Shown here: positions 36,672-45,826 of the stretch, piece after piece
Layout: every line of letters begins with the position of its first letter
Numbering within the stretch: the first letter of the stretch is position 1
Assembly: GCA_964392325.1 (NCBI GenBank)
Contig: CAYMPJ010000001.1
Span: 62,001 to 126,000, forward strand
Origin: CALLPQ01 sp964392325
Lineage (GTDB): Bacteria > Pseudomonadota > Alphaproteobacteria > Caulobacterales > Parvularculaceae
Length of the DNA stretch: 64,000 bases
Reading direction: 5' to 3'
Position numbers and translations under genes: made by a program
The notes under the pieces: model-generated
What the model was told of the DNA's origin: nothing
Database searches by the model: none
The model's input: the letters and a program-made list of their open reading frames with translations, nothing else

Positions 36672-37694
36672 TTAAGGCGCTATCAATCCGGACAGAACCG
36701 CTTTTACGCAAGCTTGCGCACGGGTTGTCGCGCCCAGTTTTTTCGCAGAGCGTTTAAAATACTCTTCGACAGTACCGTCAGCGACATTGAGTATCCCCGC
36801 GATCTCGCTGGTGGTTTTACCCGCACCGGCCCAAAGCAAACATTCCCTCTCTCTGGGCGAAAGAGTAGAACCATCCTTCTCATCGTTCTCCTCGGGGCTT
36901 GCTGATATCGATTCAACAAAATAGGTTGCCGCCAAACAAAAAGCTCCCGACTCTTCGCTCCACAACCGTCTGGCCTTTTCCTGATCATGAAGATCAAACC
37001 ACCCCAAGCCGAATAATCGTTGTTTTTCTGGCATATGTACCGGGAACAAAGCCCAGGCCTCAATACCAAATTCAGCATTGACGCTATGGGCCAATTTTTG
37101 TTCCTTTGGTGTTGCATGTATAAACGCATCATCCCCAAAAAAGGTCACCGGTTTGCGCGTTGTCCTCAACAGCCTATATGGCCGCGACTGGCTCTGCAGT
37201 TCGGGATTTTGCATTACGGTTGTAAGATAATCGGGAGAGACAACCTCTCCATAAAGGCGGCTATCTGGATGACCGAGCGGGCTCTCAATATCTGATTGGC
37301 TAATCAAAAAACCGCATTTCTCGAAACCAGCCCGGTCCAGTCTATTTGAAAACCAGCGCCAGCGTTCTTCCGTTGTGCCAATCATAGAACCGCTCAAAAT
37401 CTCCCCTGGGTCGAGTAGATTTTTAACTTCACTCCGGCCGCGCCGGGCCGATTTTGCTTTAGCCTTTTGATCCGGGTTTGATAGTTCTGAACCAGTCTTT
37501 TTGGGTGCAGCAGATTTGAGCGGGGTAATACCCGATTCAAAATTGTTTGCGCCCTTAGCATCAACAGTGGCATCCTTCCGGGGTTTTCCCGCCCGGACAG
37601 CTTTGTCAGAAATCTCACGTTTCTTGAATTGGGTACTTTTCCCATTGTGAGAATAGTTACCTTTGGTTTCCACCCTTGCAGCTTGCATTGCCAT
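36672..37694 (-). CDS. LuxR-type transcriptional regulator with long basic N-terminus
   Basis: This is a 340-residue regulator. Residues 1-105 are Lys/Arg-rich, low-complexity sequence not usual in LuxR proteins. Residues about 110-260 look like an autoinducer-binding domain, but I cannot find its conserved Trp/Tyr/Asp-Pro cluster. Residues about 275-335 are a clear LuxR HTH (LSPRERECLLWAGAGKTTSE, IAGILNVADGTVEEYFKR). The start has GGGGGGA upstream. No luxI-type synthase gene lies in the window, so this would be a LuxR solo. Inverted repeats in its upstream region could be autoregulatory sites. Confidence 0.85.
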   Translation of the reverse strand: MAMQAARVETKGNYSHNGKSTQFKKREISDKAVRAGKPRKDATVDAKGANNFESGITPLKSAAPKKTGSELSNPDQKAKAKSARRGRSEVKNLLDPGEILSGSMIGTTEERWRWFSNRLDRAGFEKCGFLISQSDIESPLGHPDSRLYGEVVSPDYLTTVMQNPELQSQSRPYRLLRTTRKPVTFFGDDAFIHATPKEQKLAHSVNAEFGIEAWALFPVHMPEKQRLFGLGWFDLHDQEKARRLWSEESGAFCLAATYFVESISASPEENDEKDGSTLSPRERECLLWAGAGKTTSEIAGILNVADGTVEEYFKRSAKKLGATTRAQACVKAVLSGLIAP

Positions 37695-38076
37695 ATTTAT
37701 CCCCCCGCCTCTCCCTGAGCCAGCCTATCCCTGAGTCTAAAACTCCGTAACATACCCTCGGTATTTTTTTCAAGTGCAATTTTTGATTATTTGGACAGTA
37801 CTAAAAAAACCATATAGCTAGTGGCTTTTAAACAACTCCAATGAACCAAAAATACCCTAAATAGGGGATCAGTGGGGTATGATTTTCCTAGTCGAATATG
37901 GAGCTTTACTGAATTGTCGCCAGCAATAGAGTATCGGGCATAGAAATGGTGTCGGTTTTCGTCAAAAACGCATCAAAAACCAGCACCCCTACTACGAATC
38001 AGCGTTGAGAAAGACTGAGCCTAGCCATACTGACGACAGCGAGCGCAGCTAACAGATCCAATAGAAATGATAGTGA
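37695..38076. promoter_or_regulatory. upstream region of the LuxR gene with ATACCC inverted repeats
   Basis: This 382-bp gap upstream of the LuxR gene (and downstream of the YbjN-like gene) holds ATACC-CTC-GGTAT, a perfect inverted repeat at 37752-37764 about 60 nt before the LuxR start. A second pair, ATACCC (37852-37857) and GGGTAT (37875-37880), lies further upstream around AGGGGAT. No gene is seen. The recurrence of one half-site in both orientations suggests a regulator binding region. Confidence 0.45.
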
Positions 38077-38724
38077 TTAGCTCGCGGCTGGAGAGGCGAC
38101 CATACTTTGAATAAAGGCCGCAACAACATCGCCCCAACGGGAGAGATTACTCTCAATATGGTCCATAGAAACCCCGCCCCCCAGCTCGATCACATAATCA
38201 ATACCCACTTCTCCGCTTTCCCCGGAAGAGCGCAGGACATAAGCCCGGCCAAAAACATTACTCTCATTATAATTATTAACGGCGAGCATATCATTGACTG
38301 AAAGAGCACGGCCAAGGGGGAAATTTGCAAAGAACAAAAACTCACTGCAAGCTTTGGGTGTACCGCTGCAATTTAGCGAGCGTACGACAAAATTAAATTC
38401 TCCGACTTTACCAATGGCAACGGGCGCGCCTGTTTTGCTATCAATGCGCATATTCGGGCTCAAACCGGCATTTTCCAAAACACGCTCAAGTTGTTTAGCT
38501 GTCAGGGACTCTATTTCTTGCGCATACGCTTTGCCGGCAAACACCCCATGAAGGCTCATCATTAAAGCCATCGACAAAAACGGGAGCGCAACCTTTTGAG
38601 CTATCGACGGAATTCTAGCCTTTAAGGTAGATGTTTTTACAGCACTCGTTTTTACGATGCTGCGGGTTTTATCCGTACAAGACCGACCCGGTAAAAAAGA
38701 TGACATTTTAAAAATTTGTCCCAC
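38077..38724 (-). CDS. exported YbjN-domain protein
   Basis: This is a 215-residue protein with a long basic N-region and a signal peptide (ALPFLSMALMMSLHGVFAGK then AYAQE). The mature part is a YbjN/type III chaperone-like domain: LTAKQLERVLENAGLS, a Cys pair (NCSGTPKACSEF), and NNYNESNVFGRAYVLRSSGE. Small exported YbjN proteins of this kind are common in Alphaproteobacteria, with unknown function. The two Cys are spaced to form a disulfide in the periplasm. A shorter start at the Met seven residues in is possible. Confidence 0.8.
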   Translation of the reverse strand: MGQIFKMSSFLPGRSCTDKTRSIVKTSAVKTSTLKARIPSIAQKVALPFLSMALMMSLHGVFAGKAYAQEIESLTAKQLERVLENAGLSPNMRIDSKTGAPVAIGKVGEFNFVVRSLNCSGTPKACSEFLFFANFPLGRALSVNDMLAVNNYNESNVFGRAYVLRSSGESGEVGIDYVIELGGGVSMDHIESNLSRWGDVVAAFIQSMVASPAAS

Positions 38725-39063
38725 GCTAACCCCGCTAGATTAAACCACACTAAAACTATTTTTTTAGGGTCATCATGTTTAGCTTGCAGACCATGAACAC
38801 CCTGTACTATGTTGAAATCTATCATGATACATAAGCCGGGGGTTTGGCAAGGTCTGTGCAAAAGCGAATATTATTGGTTTTTGCCCCAATGACGCGTTTA
38901 ATGCGACGCGTTTGTGCCATCGGGGTCTAAAGTCCTTTGTTTTCTGTCGGGGAAAGACCCTAAAACAGAACCATAAGCAGAGTTAGTTTGTAAAATACAG
39001 TTAAAGCCAACGGCCATAAAATATAAAAAGATATTCAAATCTTGAGTTTCGAGGAATAAAGTA
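38725..39063. promoter_or_regulatory. upstream region of the sdh operon
   Basis: This 339-bp gap lies between the divergent YbjN-like and sdhC genes. It contains a 9-bp direct repeat GACGCGTTT (around 38891 and 38906), and an inverted pair GGGTCT/AGACCC further down. GAGGAA lies 8 nt before the sdhC ATG. I could not find a convincing -35/-10 pair. No gene is seen. Confidence 0.4.
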
Positions 39064-39492
39064 ATGACAAGCGCGCCATCTTCCAGTTCCGCAAATAAAT
39101 CGTCTCCCCCTACCGCCCTGTCCCCTCATCTCCAGATATGGAAATTCACGGTCACAATGGCCGCATCCATAACCCACCGCGCCACCGGCGGGGCCTTGTA
39201 TGCTGGCACCCTTATCCTCGCGATCTGGTTATTTGCCACCGCCAAACATCCCCCTCTTTACGGGATAATAAGCGATCTCCTGGCTTCCCCCTTAGGGCTG
39301 ATATTTTTAGCTTTCTATAGCTGGGCGCTCATGTTCCATATGTTTAACGGTGTGCGTCATCTCTTCTGGGATGCCGGGCATGGATTTGATCTTCAGACCG
39401 CAAAGCGCACCGCGATGGGTGCCTATATTTTTGCGACAATTATGATGATCATTATTATGGTCTTAGGTCTTAAAAGCGCCGGCATTCTTTAA
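39064..39492 (+). CDS. sdhC: succinate dehydrogenase cytochrome b556 subunit
   Basis: SdhC is one of two membrane anchors of complex II and binds haem b and quinone. The 142-residue protein has the SPHLQIWKF lead-in, the SITHRATGGALYAG segment and three membrane helices, with the haem-ligand His in MFHMFNGVRHLFWDAGHGFD. It heads the sdhC-sdhD-sdhA run. The start is set by GAGGAA 8 nt upstream. Confidence 0.96.
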   Translation: MTSAPSSSSANKSSPPTALSPHLQIWKFTVTMAASITHRATGGALYAGTLILAIWLFATAKHPPLYGIISDLLASPLGLIFLAFYSWALMFHMFNGVRHLFWDAGHGFDLQTAKRTAMGAYIFATIMMIIIMVLGLKSAGIL

Positions 39493-39521
39493 GTCAGGCA
39501 ATCTTCAGAAAGAGTTTTATT

Positions 39522-39854
39522 ATGGCTAGCAAGGGCACACCCAAATTCATTGTACAGCGCTGTTCAGCAGTTATGTTGCTACCTCTGATCGCATGGTTTT
39601 TAATCTCGCTTATTGGAAACGCTGGCGCTGGCTATCTTGATATGCGCGCTTGGCTGTCGGCACCGCTGAACGCTATTATTATGTTCCTGCTGATCATAAT
39701 CGGCACCGTCCACATGCGCATCGGTATGAGCGAAATCATCGAGGACTATATTGGCCGCGATATTCGCCCGATCCTCATGCTGCTTAACACGGCCTTTGCT
39801 GTTTTGATCGCCATCATTTCCGTATGGAGCGTTTTATCACTTGCCTTCTTTTAA
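39522..39854 (+). CDS. sdhD: succinate dehydrogenase membrane anchor subunit
   Basis: SdhD is the second membrane anchor of complex II. The 110-residue protein has three hydrophobic helices and the conserved pattern VQRCSAVMLLPLIAWFL at the start. The second helix carries HMRIGMSEIIEDYI, which includes the haem-facing His. It begins 29 nt after sdhC, with an AAGAG upstream of its ATG. Confidence 0.95.
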   Translation: MASKGTPKFIVQRCSAVMLLPLIAWFLISLIGNAGAGYLDMRAWLSAPLNAIIMFLLIIIGTVHMRIGMSEIIEDYIGRDIRPILMLLNTAFAVLIAIISVWSVLSLAFF

Positions 39855-39910
39855 GTGTTTAAGCGCTTTTCATTTCACCATTCACATTATGCGACCCTTA
39901 AGGAAAAACC

Positions 39911-41698
39911 ATGTCCACCTCATATGAAATTATTGAACATGAATATGATGTTGTTGTTGTCGGAGCCGGCGGCGCCGGTCTTCGAGCGACACTGGGGGCG
40001 GCGCAGTCGGGTCTGAAAACCGCATGTGTGACGAAAGTTTTCCCGACGCGCTCTCATACTGTTGCCGCGCAAGGGGGCATCTCGGCATCTCTTGGTAATA
40101 TGGGCGAGGATAACTGGCGCTGGCACATGTATGACACCGTGAAAGGGTCAGACTGGCTGGGCGATCAGGATGCAATTGAATATTTGTGCAAAAATGCCCC
40201 GGCTGCAGTTTACGAACTTGAACATTGGGGCGTCCCTTTCTCACGAACTGATGAAGGCAAAATCTATCAGCGGGCTTTCGGGGGGATGACACGAAACTTC
40301 GGTGAAGGCCAAGTGCAACGCACTTGCGCTGCAGCGGACCGAACAGGCCATGCGATTTTGCATACACTTTATGGTCAATCAGTGAAGCAAAATGCAGAAT
40401 TCTTTATTGAATATGTTGCCCTTGATTTGATCATGAATGATGCTGGCGAATGCGTTGGCCTGATGGCATGGCGCCTTGATGATGGCACGATCCATCGTTT
40501 CTCGGCTAAAATGGTGATCTTGGCGACCGGTGGTTATGGACGCTCTTTCTTCTCTTGTACTTCCGCTCATACTTGCACCGGCGATGGCAACGCCATGGTA
40601 TTGCGCGCTGGCCTGCCGCTTCAGGATATGGAATTTATTCAGTTCCACCCAACAGGAATTTATGGCGCGGGTGTTTTGATTACCGAAGGCTCACGCGGCG
40701 AGGGCGGTTATCTGACCAATTCTGAAGGGGAGCGCTTTATGGAGCGTTATGCGCCCTCTGCGAAAGATCTGGCGTCCCGTGATGTGGTCTCTCGCTCAAT
40801 GACCATCGAAATTCGTGAAGGGCGCGGAGTTGGCCCGAATAAAGATCATATTCATCTCAACCTCAACCATCTTGACCCTGCGATTTTGGCACAACGCCTG
40901 CCGGGTATTTCTGAATCTGCCAAAGTCTTTTCCGGTGTTGATGTTACCAAAGAGCCGATTCCGGTTATACCGACCGTGCATTATAATATGGGCGGCATAC
41001 CAACAAATTACCATGGCGAAGTTGTCACCAAAAAAGGCGATGATACTGATGTTGTGGTGCCCGGATTGATGGCAATTGGCGAGGCCGCTTGCGTCTCTGT
41101 GCACGGTGCCAATCGTCTTGGCTCGAACTCTCTCATTGATTTAGTTGTGTTTGGCCGGGCTGCTGGGTTGCGTTGCGGCGAAGTTGTTAAGGCCAATACA
41201 CCCAATCCGGATTTGCCAGCCGATTCTGGCCAGGATGCGCTCGCCCGTCTTGATCGCTACCGTTATGCAAAGGGTTCAACCCCGACCGCAAAACTTCGCG
41301 CACAAATGCAACGGGTCATGCAGGAAAATTGCGCCGTCTTTAGAACCGGCGAAACTCTGGAAGAGGGACGCACACGGATCAAGGCTGTCAATGATGGCCT
41401 CCCTGATATCGGCGTTTCCGACCGTTCCATGATCTGGAACACTGACCTCGTTGAAACCCTTGAGTTCGACAATCTCATTGCCCAGTCCATGGTTACCATG
41501 GAATCTGCAGCAAACCGGAAAGAAAGCCGCGGCGCTCATGCCCGCGAAGATTTCCCTGATCGCGATGATGCAGAGTGGATGAAACACACCGCTGCATGGT
41601 ATTCCAACGGCAAAGTCACACTCGACTATCGCCCGGTTCACGATTATACGCTTACAGATGAAATGGAATATGTGGTGCCAAAAAAACGGGTTTATTAA
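39911..41698 (+). CDS. sdhA: succinate dehydrogenase flavoprotein subunit
   Basis: SdhA oxidises succinate to fumarate with covalent FAD. The 595-residue protein has the dinucleotide motif VVGAGGAGLRA near residue 16, the flavinylation His in RSHTVAAQGGI, the catalytic segment HPTGIYGAGVLITEGSRGEGG and the C-terminal REDFPDRDDAEWMKHT. AAGGA stands just upstream of the ATG. In most Alphaproteobacteria sdhB follows at once; here the next gene is phenylalanine hydroxylase, so the iron-sulfur subunit must lie elsewhere. Confidence 0.97.
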   Translation: MSTSYEIIEHEYDVVVVGAGGAGLRATLGAAQSGLKTACVTKVFPTRSHTVAAQGGISASLGNMGEDNWRWHMYDTVKGSDWLGDQDAIEYLCKNAPAAVYELEHWGVPFSRTDEGKIYQRAFGGMTRNFGEGQVQRTCAAADRTGHAILHTLYGQSVKQNAEFFIEYVALDLIMNDAGECVGLMAWRLDDGTIHRFSAKMVILATGGYGRSFFSCTSAHTCTGDGNAMVLRAGLPLQDMEFIQFHPTGIYGAGVLITEGSRGEGGYLTNSEGERFMERYAPSAKDLASRDVVSRSMTIEIREGRGVGPNKDHIHLNLNHLDPAILAQRLPGISESAKVFSGVDVTKEPIPVIPTVHYNMGGIPTNYHGEVVTKKGDDTDVVVPGLMAIGEAACVSVHGANRLGSNSLIDLVVFGRAAGLRCGEVVKANTPNPDLPADSGQDALARLDRYRYAKGSTPTAKLRAQMQRVMQENCAVFRTGETLEEGRTRIKAVNDGLPDIGVSDRSMIWNTDLVETLEFDNLIAQSMVTMESAANRKESRGAHAREDFPDRDDAEWMKHTAAWYSNGKVTLDYRPVHDYTLTDEMEYVVPKKRVY

Positions 41699-42083
41699 AA
41701 CCCTCCGGCGCCCATCCACTACACCCACATAATGCACTCAAGGCTATGGCCTTGTGGACAATCGTTATGTGTTTTTCAACGGATCCGGTTAATTACGGCC
41801 ACCCTAATTGCACTTTAATCATCGTATACCCATCAACACGCTTGGAAAAACTACGCTTATTTTAAAAAAGGGCTGCCTAATAGAATCGGTCAGACTTGAA
41901 CTCTTTATGGACGATTTACCTTAAAGCGAATTTAATCGCACCATTCGTGTAAATTTTAACACAATCGTGCAAAAATTTGAAAAATAAGCACGTCCACACA
42001 GGATGACACGGCGCGCAAAAAATATATATTTTCTAGAAAGACCCCAACGTCTATAGATCAGGAAAAATACTTTGGAACTGTTT
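41699..42083. promoter_or_regulatory. gap where sdhB is expected; upstream region of phenylalanine hydroxylase
   Basis: This 385-bp gap after sdhA is AT-rich and has no coding region on the + strand that resembles sdhB or any remnant of it. An imperfect palindrome GTGTAAATTTTAACAC lies at about 41948-41963, some 120 nt before the hydroxylase start, and could be an operator. A weak 5-bp hairpin near 41741 follows sdhA but lacks a T run. Confidence 0.4.
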
Positions 42084-42968
42084 ATGGAACTTTCAAAACC
42101 TTCAGTAATGCCATTCAAAAATCGTTATTCGGATGCACCGCGCAATCCAAATTTTACCATCGATCAGCAATGGGATAGCTACAGCGCGCAAGAACATGAT
42201 CGCTGGGATCGGCTTTTCAATCGTATGCAGACGATTATACCCGGGCGGGCCTGCACACAATATCTAACAGCATTAAACAAATTGGAGCTTTCATTTGGCG
42301 GTATTCCCAATTTTGAAAAATTAAGCGCAAGATTAAAACCGCTTACCGGCTGGCAAGTTGTCCCTGTTGCAGAACTTGTCCCCGATGATGTTTTCTTCGA
42401 CCATTTGGCAAATAAAAGATTTCCCGCTGGCGCGTTTATCAGACCGGAAGAAGAATTTGATTACCTAAAAGAACCCGATGTCTTCCACGATATTTATGGC
42501 CATGTTCCCTTGCTTGCCGATCCGGTTTTTGCCAATTTCATGGAAGCCTATGGAAAGGGCGGACAGCGCGCACTAAACCGGGGACAGCTGCACCATTTGG
42601 CGCGTCTTTATTGGTATACTGTTGAATTTGGTTTAATTAAATCCCCGGAAGGATTGCGCATCTTTGGCGCGGGGATTTTATCATCTGCAGGTGAAAGCGT
42701 GTTTGCACTGGACGATGCCTCGCCAAACCGCATTCACTTTGACATGAAGCGTATAATGCGCACCAACTATATTATTGATGATTTTCAGCAAACCTATTTT
42801 GTTATTGATAGCTTTGAGAACCTGCTCGAACAATGTTATCAAAATTTTTCTGATATCTATGATGAAGTACTAGAGTTGCCTGATTTTAATGCCAAACAAG
42901 TTATTGATACCGATAATATCATTAATGCCGGCACACATGCCTATTTTGAAAACAAAGCCAGTTACTAG
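42084..42968 (+). CDS. phhA: phenylalanine 4-hydroxylase
   Basis: This 294-residue non-haem iron, tetrahydropterin-dependent enzyme converts phenylalanine to tyrosine. The iron ligands are visible in DVFHDIYGHVPLLADP (two His) and YWYTVEFGLI (Glu), and the length fits bacterial single-domain enzymes. The ATG at 42084 has GGAA 7 nt upstream; a TTG 12 nt earlier is in frame. No regulator (phhR) or pterin dehydratase (phhB) gene is adjacent. It converges on the ABC-F gene with 16 nt between stops. Confidence 0.95.
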   Translation: MELSKPSVMPFKNRYSDAPRNPNFTIDQQWDSYSAQEHDRWDRLFNRMQTIIPGRACTQYLTALNKLELSFGGIPNFEKLSARLKPLTGWQVVPVAELVPDDVFFDHLANKRFPAGAFIRPEEEFDYLKEPDVFHDIYGHVPLLADPVFANFMEAYGKGGQRALNRGQLHHLARLYWYTVEFGLIKSPEGLRIFGAGILSSAGESVFALDDASPNRIHFDMKRIMRTNYIIDDFQQTYFVIDSFENLLEQCYQNFSDIYDEVLELPDFNAKQVIDTDNIINAGTHAYFENKASY

Positions 42969-42984
42969 ATATACCGGAAAAACA

Positions 42985-44850
42985 TCACGCCTTTTCCAGA
43001 GCTTCACGTTTCATCTCAAGCTCTAGCCATTCTTCTTCGGCCTGTTCAAGGCGCGTTTGCGCAGCCTCGAGCGCTTTCACAGTCTCATTAAACTTGTCGG
43101 CGTCTTTCTGGAACAGATCGGGCAGGTCGAGAACTTCCTTAGCTTCAGCAATTTTTGTCTCAAGAGCTTGCATCTCTTCGGGTAAATTCTCTAGCGCATA
43201 TTTTTCCTTATAGCTGAGCTTAACTGATGATCTAGGGGCCGGTTCTTTTGCGCGGGCCGTCGAAGATGTTTGCGCACCCACATCGATTTGCGTATTGCCT
43301 GCGCTTTGTTTGACCTTACCGGTTTTTTCTGCCTCACGTAATTGCGCCTTCATATCGCTATACCCGCCAGCAAAGCGTGTCCATTGACCCGGTGCATCAT
43401 CAGTACCATGAGCGATAACAGAGGTGACAGTCCGGTCAAGAAACGAGCGATCATGGCTTACCAAAATCAGTGTGCCCTGATAATCCATCAACATATCCTG
43501 CAACAAATCGAGGGTCTCCAAATCAAGATCATTGGTCGGCTCATCTAGCAACAAAAAATTGGAAGGTTTGGCCAGCGCTGCCGCTAGCACAAGTCGCCCA
43601 CGTTCACCGCCCGATAGCGCCTCCACAGGCGAGCGCCATTGTTCCCGACTAAAAAGAAAATCCTTCAAATAGCTCGCCACATGGCGCTTGCTCTCCCCCA
43701 AGGTCACAAAATCACCGCGCCCATCGGTTATCGCATCAGCAACCCGCATCCCCGGCTTGAGGCTCTCGCGTCGCTGGTCGAGAGAGACAATATCAAGATT
43801 AGTACCAATTTTAACAGAGCCCGTATCGGGCGCTAACTCCCCAATCAGCATTTTCAGCAAGGTGGTTTTGCCAGCCCCGTTTTGCCCGACAAGGCCAATG
43901 CGTTCCCCGCGTGCGATGCGAATAGAAAAATTCTCGACAATCTTCTGTGTGCCGAATGTTTTTGACAGACCTTCCGCCTCAATGACCGCTTTTCCCGATT
44001 GCGATGATTGGTTTACAGAAAATTGCACTTGCCCGGTTGGTTTGCGCGCATGTTTGTGCGCGGCGCGTAAATCCTGCAATTCTTTCATGCGCCGCACATT
44101 GCGTTTGCGCCGGGCCGTTACCCCGTAGCGCACCCAATGTTCTTCAGCGACAATCTTGCGCCCCAGCTTATGGTGCTCGGCTTCTTCTTCTTCCAGAATT
44201 TTATCGCGCCATTCCTCAAACCCCTTAAAGCCCGCATTACGGGTTCGCGCTATCCCTTTATCGATCCAGATGGTTTTATCGGTAAGGTTTTCCAAAAAGT
44301 GCCGATCATGAGAAATCAGGATGAGTGCCGAGCGAAGCCGGCGCAATTGTCCTTCCAGCCACTCAATGGCGGCAATATCAAGATGATTGGTTGGCTCATC
44401 AAGAAGCAAAATATCTGGATCACAAGCAAGCGCCCTTATCAGCGCCACCCGGCGCGCCTCTCCGCCGGAAAGCGACTTGATTTCAAGATCGCCCGTTATC
44501 CCTAGCGCTTCCATAAAAGGCGTTAAGGCATGATCTTGCGCCGCATCAGCAAAACCGGGCTCTTTTGCGCGCAGATAATCTTCCACCTTCTCGAAGCCGG
44601 AAAAATCAGGTTCTTGTGGGAGATATAAAATTGTAGCGCCCGGATCGCGGTAACGCTTGCCACTATCAGCTTCCAGTCCGCCCCGGCTTGTACCGGCAAT
44701 AATCTTCATCAATGTTGATTTACCAGAGCCATTACGCCCCACTAATGCGACGCGATCAGACGGGTGGACGGCGAGTGTCACCGCTGTAAAAAGTGCGTCC
44801 CCGCCAAATGTCAGCGCTATATCTTCAAGGGTCAAAAACGGCGGTGCCAT
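42985..44850 (-). CDS. ABC-F family ATPase, Uup-like
   Basis: This 621-residue protein has two ABC ATPase domains and no membrane helices. The first has Walker A GRNGSGKST and signature LSGGEARR; the second has GQNGAGKTT and LSGGERGR; LLLDEPTNHLD and LLLDEPTNDLD are the Walker B segments. The linker between domains is the positively charged region typical of ABC-F proteins. The last 80 residues are a coiled coil, which marks Uup rather than EttA. Such proteins act on the ribosome and, for Uup, on DNA structures. Confidence 0.93.
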   Translation of the reverse strand: MAPPFLTLEDIALTFGGDALFTAVTLAVHPSDRVALVGRNGSGKSTLMKIIAGTSRGGLEADSGKRYRDPGATILYLPQEPDFSGFEKVEDYLRAKEPGFADAAQDHALTPFMEALGITGDLEIKSLSGGEARRVALIRALACDPDILLLDEPTNHLDIAAIEWLEGQLRRLRSALILISHDRHFLENLTDKTIWIDKGIARTRNAGFKGFEEWRDKILEEEEAEHHKLGRKIVAEEHWVRYGVTARRKRNVRRMKELQDLRAAHKHARKPTGQVQFSVNQSSQSGKAVIEAEGLSKTFGTQKIVENFSIRIARGERIGLVGQNGAGKTTLLKMLIGELAPDTGSVKIGTNLDIVSLDQRRESLKPGMRVADAITDGRGDFVTLGESKRHVASYLKDFLFSREQWRSPVEALSGGERGRLVLAAALAKPSNFLLLDEPTNDLDLETLDLLQDMLMDYQGTLILVSHDRSFLDRTVTSVIAHGTDDAPGQWTRFAGGYSDMKAQLREAEKTGKVKQSAGNTQIDVGAQTSSTARAKEPAPRSSVKLSYKEKYALENLPEEMQALETKIAEAKEVLDLPDLFQKDADKFNETVKALEAAQTRLEQAEEEWLELEMKREALEKA

Positions 44851-44935
44851 GACGATCTCAGTACAGGAAAAATTGTGAAGTTTTCTATGCGCAGGTTAAG
44901 ACCTTTTTATCAAGGCTGATTTATATAAAATAGCT

Positions 44936-45607
44936 ATGGTTGTTACCTCCGATCATGCCGCGAAAAATGGCGAGCACCCTTTAGCCGTTTATTTACGTCA
45001 AAGCGGGCTCGACAAGCTTGAATTTGCCGATCGGGTTTGTATTTCTCTTGTTTGTCTGGATGAAATTCTGGCTTACCGCTACATTCCGGAATTATCGCTT
45101 ATTCGCCGCATTATCGTGGAAACAGATAATTTTTTGGATGTAAACGAGTTTTTTCTCATTCCAGACCCTCAAAATGAGGCAACAGAGCCCGATACTAATG
45201 GCTGCAATTCGACCCCTGTACACATTGTTGAGTTTCGAGGCCAAAAAGCCAGTGATGAGCTTGATATTGCCCTTTTAAACGATGTTTTTGTAAATATTTA
45301 CAATGAGTTAATCAATATATCGGCGAATTCTGGCAAATCTGGCGGAGACCACGCTCAAACCTTTCAGGAGCTCTCCGAGGCAACCTCGAACACTTATTGC
45401 GCCCTTTCCCGCATTACCTCTCATCAGGGTCGATCTCGGCTGTCTCAAGCTCTTCAGCCAGCAATCGTACAAATTCTCGCAATGACGAAGGCATCGCTTT
45501 GTCAGAGTCAATGTGAGGCTCTTGTACCCCCTCTAACGCAGCAAGCGATAGATTTATACCAGCATTATCAACAAGTTGCTGCTCGCACCCACCATCAAAA
45601 ACCATAA
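44936..45607 (+). CDS. hypothetical protein with N-terminal HTH-like region
   Basis: This is a 223-residue protein with no family I recognise. Residues about 14-65 look like a short XRE/Cro-type helix-turn-helix (VYLRQSGLDKLEFADRVCIS, then IPELSLIRRIIVETDN). The middle is acidic and the last 90 residues are Ser/Gln/Ala-rich and helical. Its last 194 nt overlap an antisense frame at 45414-45728 that also looks codable. The ATG lacks a close ribosome-binding site (AAGG is 20 nt upstream). It probably is a small regulator, but DNA binding is only inferred. Confidence 0.55.
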   Translation: MVVTSDHAAKNGEHPLAVYLRQSGLDKLEFADRVCISLVCLDEILAYRYIPELSLIRRIIVETDNFLDVNEFFLIPDPQNEATEPDTNGCNSTPVHIVEFRGQKASDELDIALLNDVFVNIYNELINISANSGKSGGDHAQTFQELSEATSNTYCALSRITSHQGRSRLSQALQPAIVQILAMTKASLCQSQCEALVPPLTQQAIDLYQHYQQVAARTHHQKP

Positions 45608-45728
45608 AAGCCACTGATTGTTGCGCCGCAAAAACCGCTTTCCGGCGTGCGATATTCACCATATGCCGCATTAATTTTGCCGCATACACGTCCTCGCACG
45701 CCCCTTTTTGGTCCTCTTGGTTCTTCAT
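45414..45728 (-). CDS. possible antisense-overlapping small protein
   Basis: This 104-codon frame runs opposite to the end of the HTH-like gene. Its composition is natural: basic N-terminal half (AAKLMRHMVNIARRKAVFAA) and an acidic C-terminus ending ETAEIDPDER. Against it, there is no ribosome-binding site and it overlaps another frame by 194 nt. Either this frame or the C-terminal part of the + strand frame may be the false one. Confidence 0.25.
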   Translation of the reverse strand: MKNQEDQKGACEDVYAAKLMRHMVNIARRKAVFAAQQSVAFMVFDGGCEQQLVDNAGINLSLAALEGVQEPHIDSDKAMPSSLREFVRLLAEELETAEIDPDER

Positions 45729-45753
45729 TGGTTAATAACCGGTAAACCCCAAT

Positions 45754-45782
45754 TTGACTCTGTCCCATATTGAGAATATTGT
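45754..45782 (+). promoter_or_regulatory. putative sigma-70 promoter for the tandem-repeat gene
   Basis: TTGACT (45754-45759) and TATTGT (45777-45782) are separated by exactly 17 nt, about 45 nt before the ATG at 45827. The -35 element is a near-perfect match and the -10 is moderate. Confidence 0.5.
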
Positions 45783-45826
45783 GTTGAGGTAAAACGTATC
45801 ACATCCATCATCACAGGGGATAAAGT

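Noticed and set aside
42976..42997. Terminator between phenylalanine hydroxylase and the ABC-F gene
   Set aside because: The 6-bp GGAAAA/TTTTCC stem is AT-rich and overlaps the ABC-F coding end; support is too weak.
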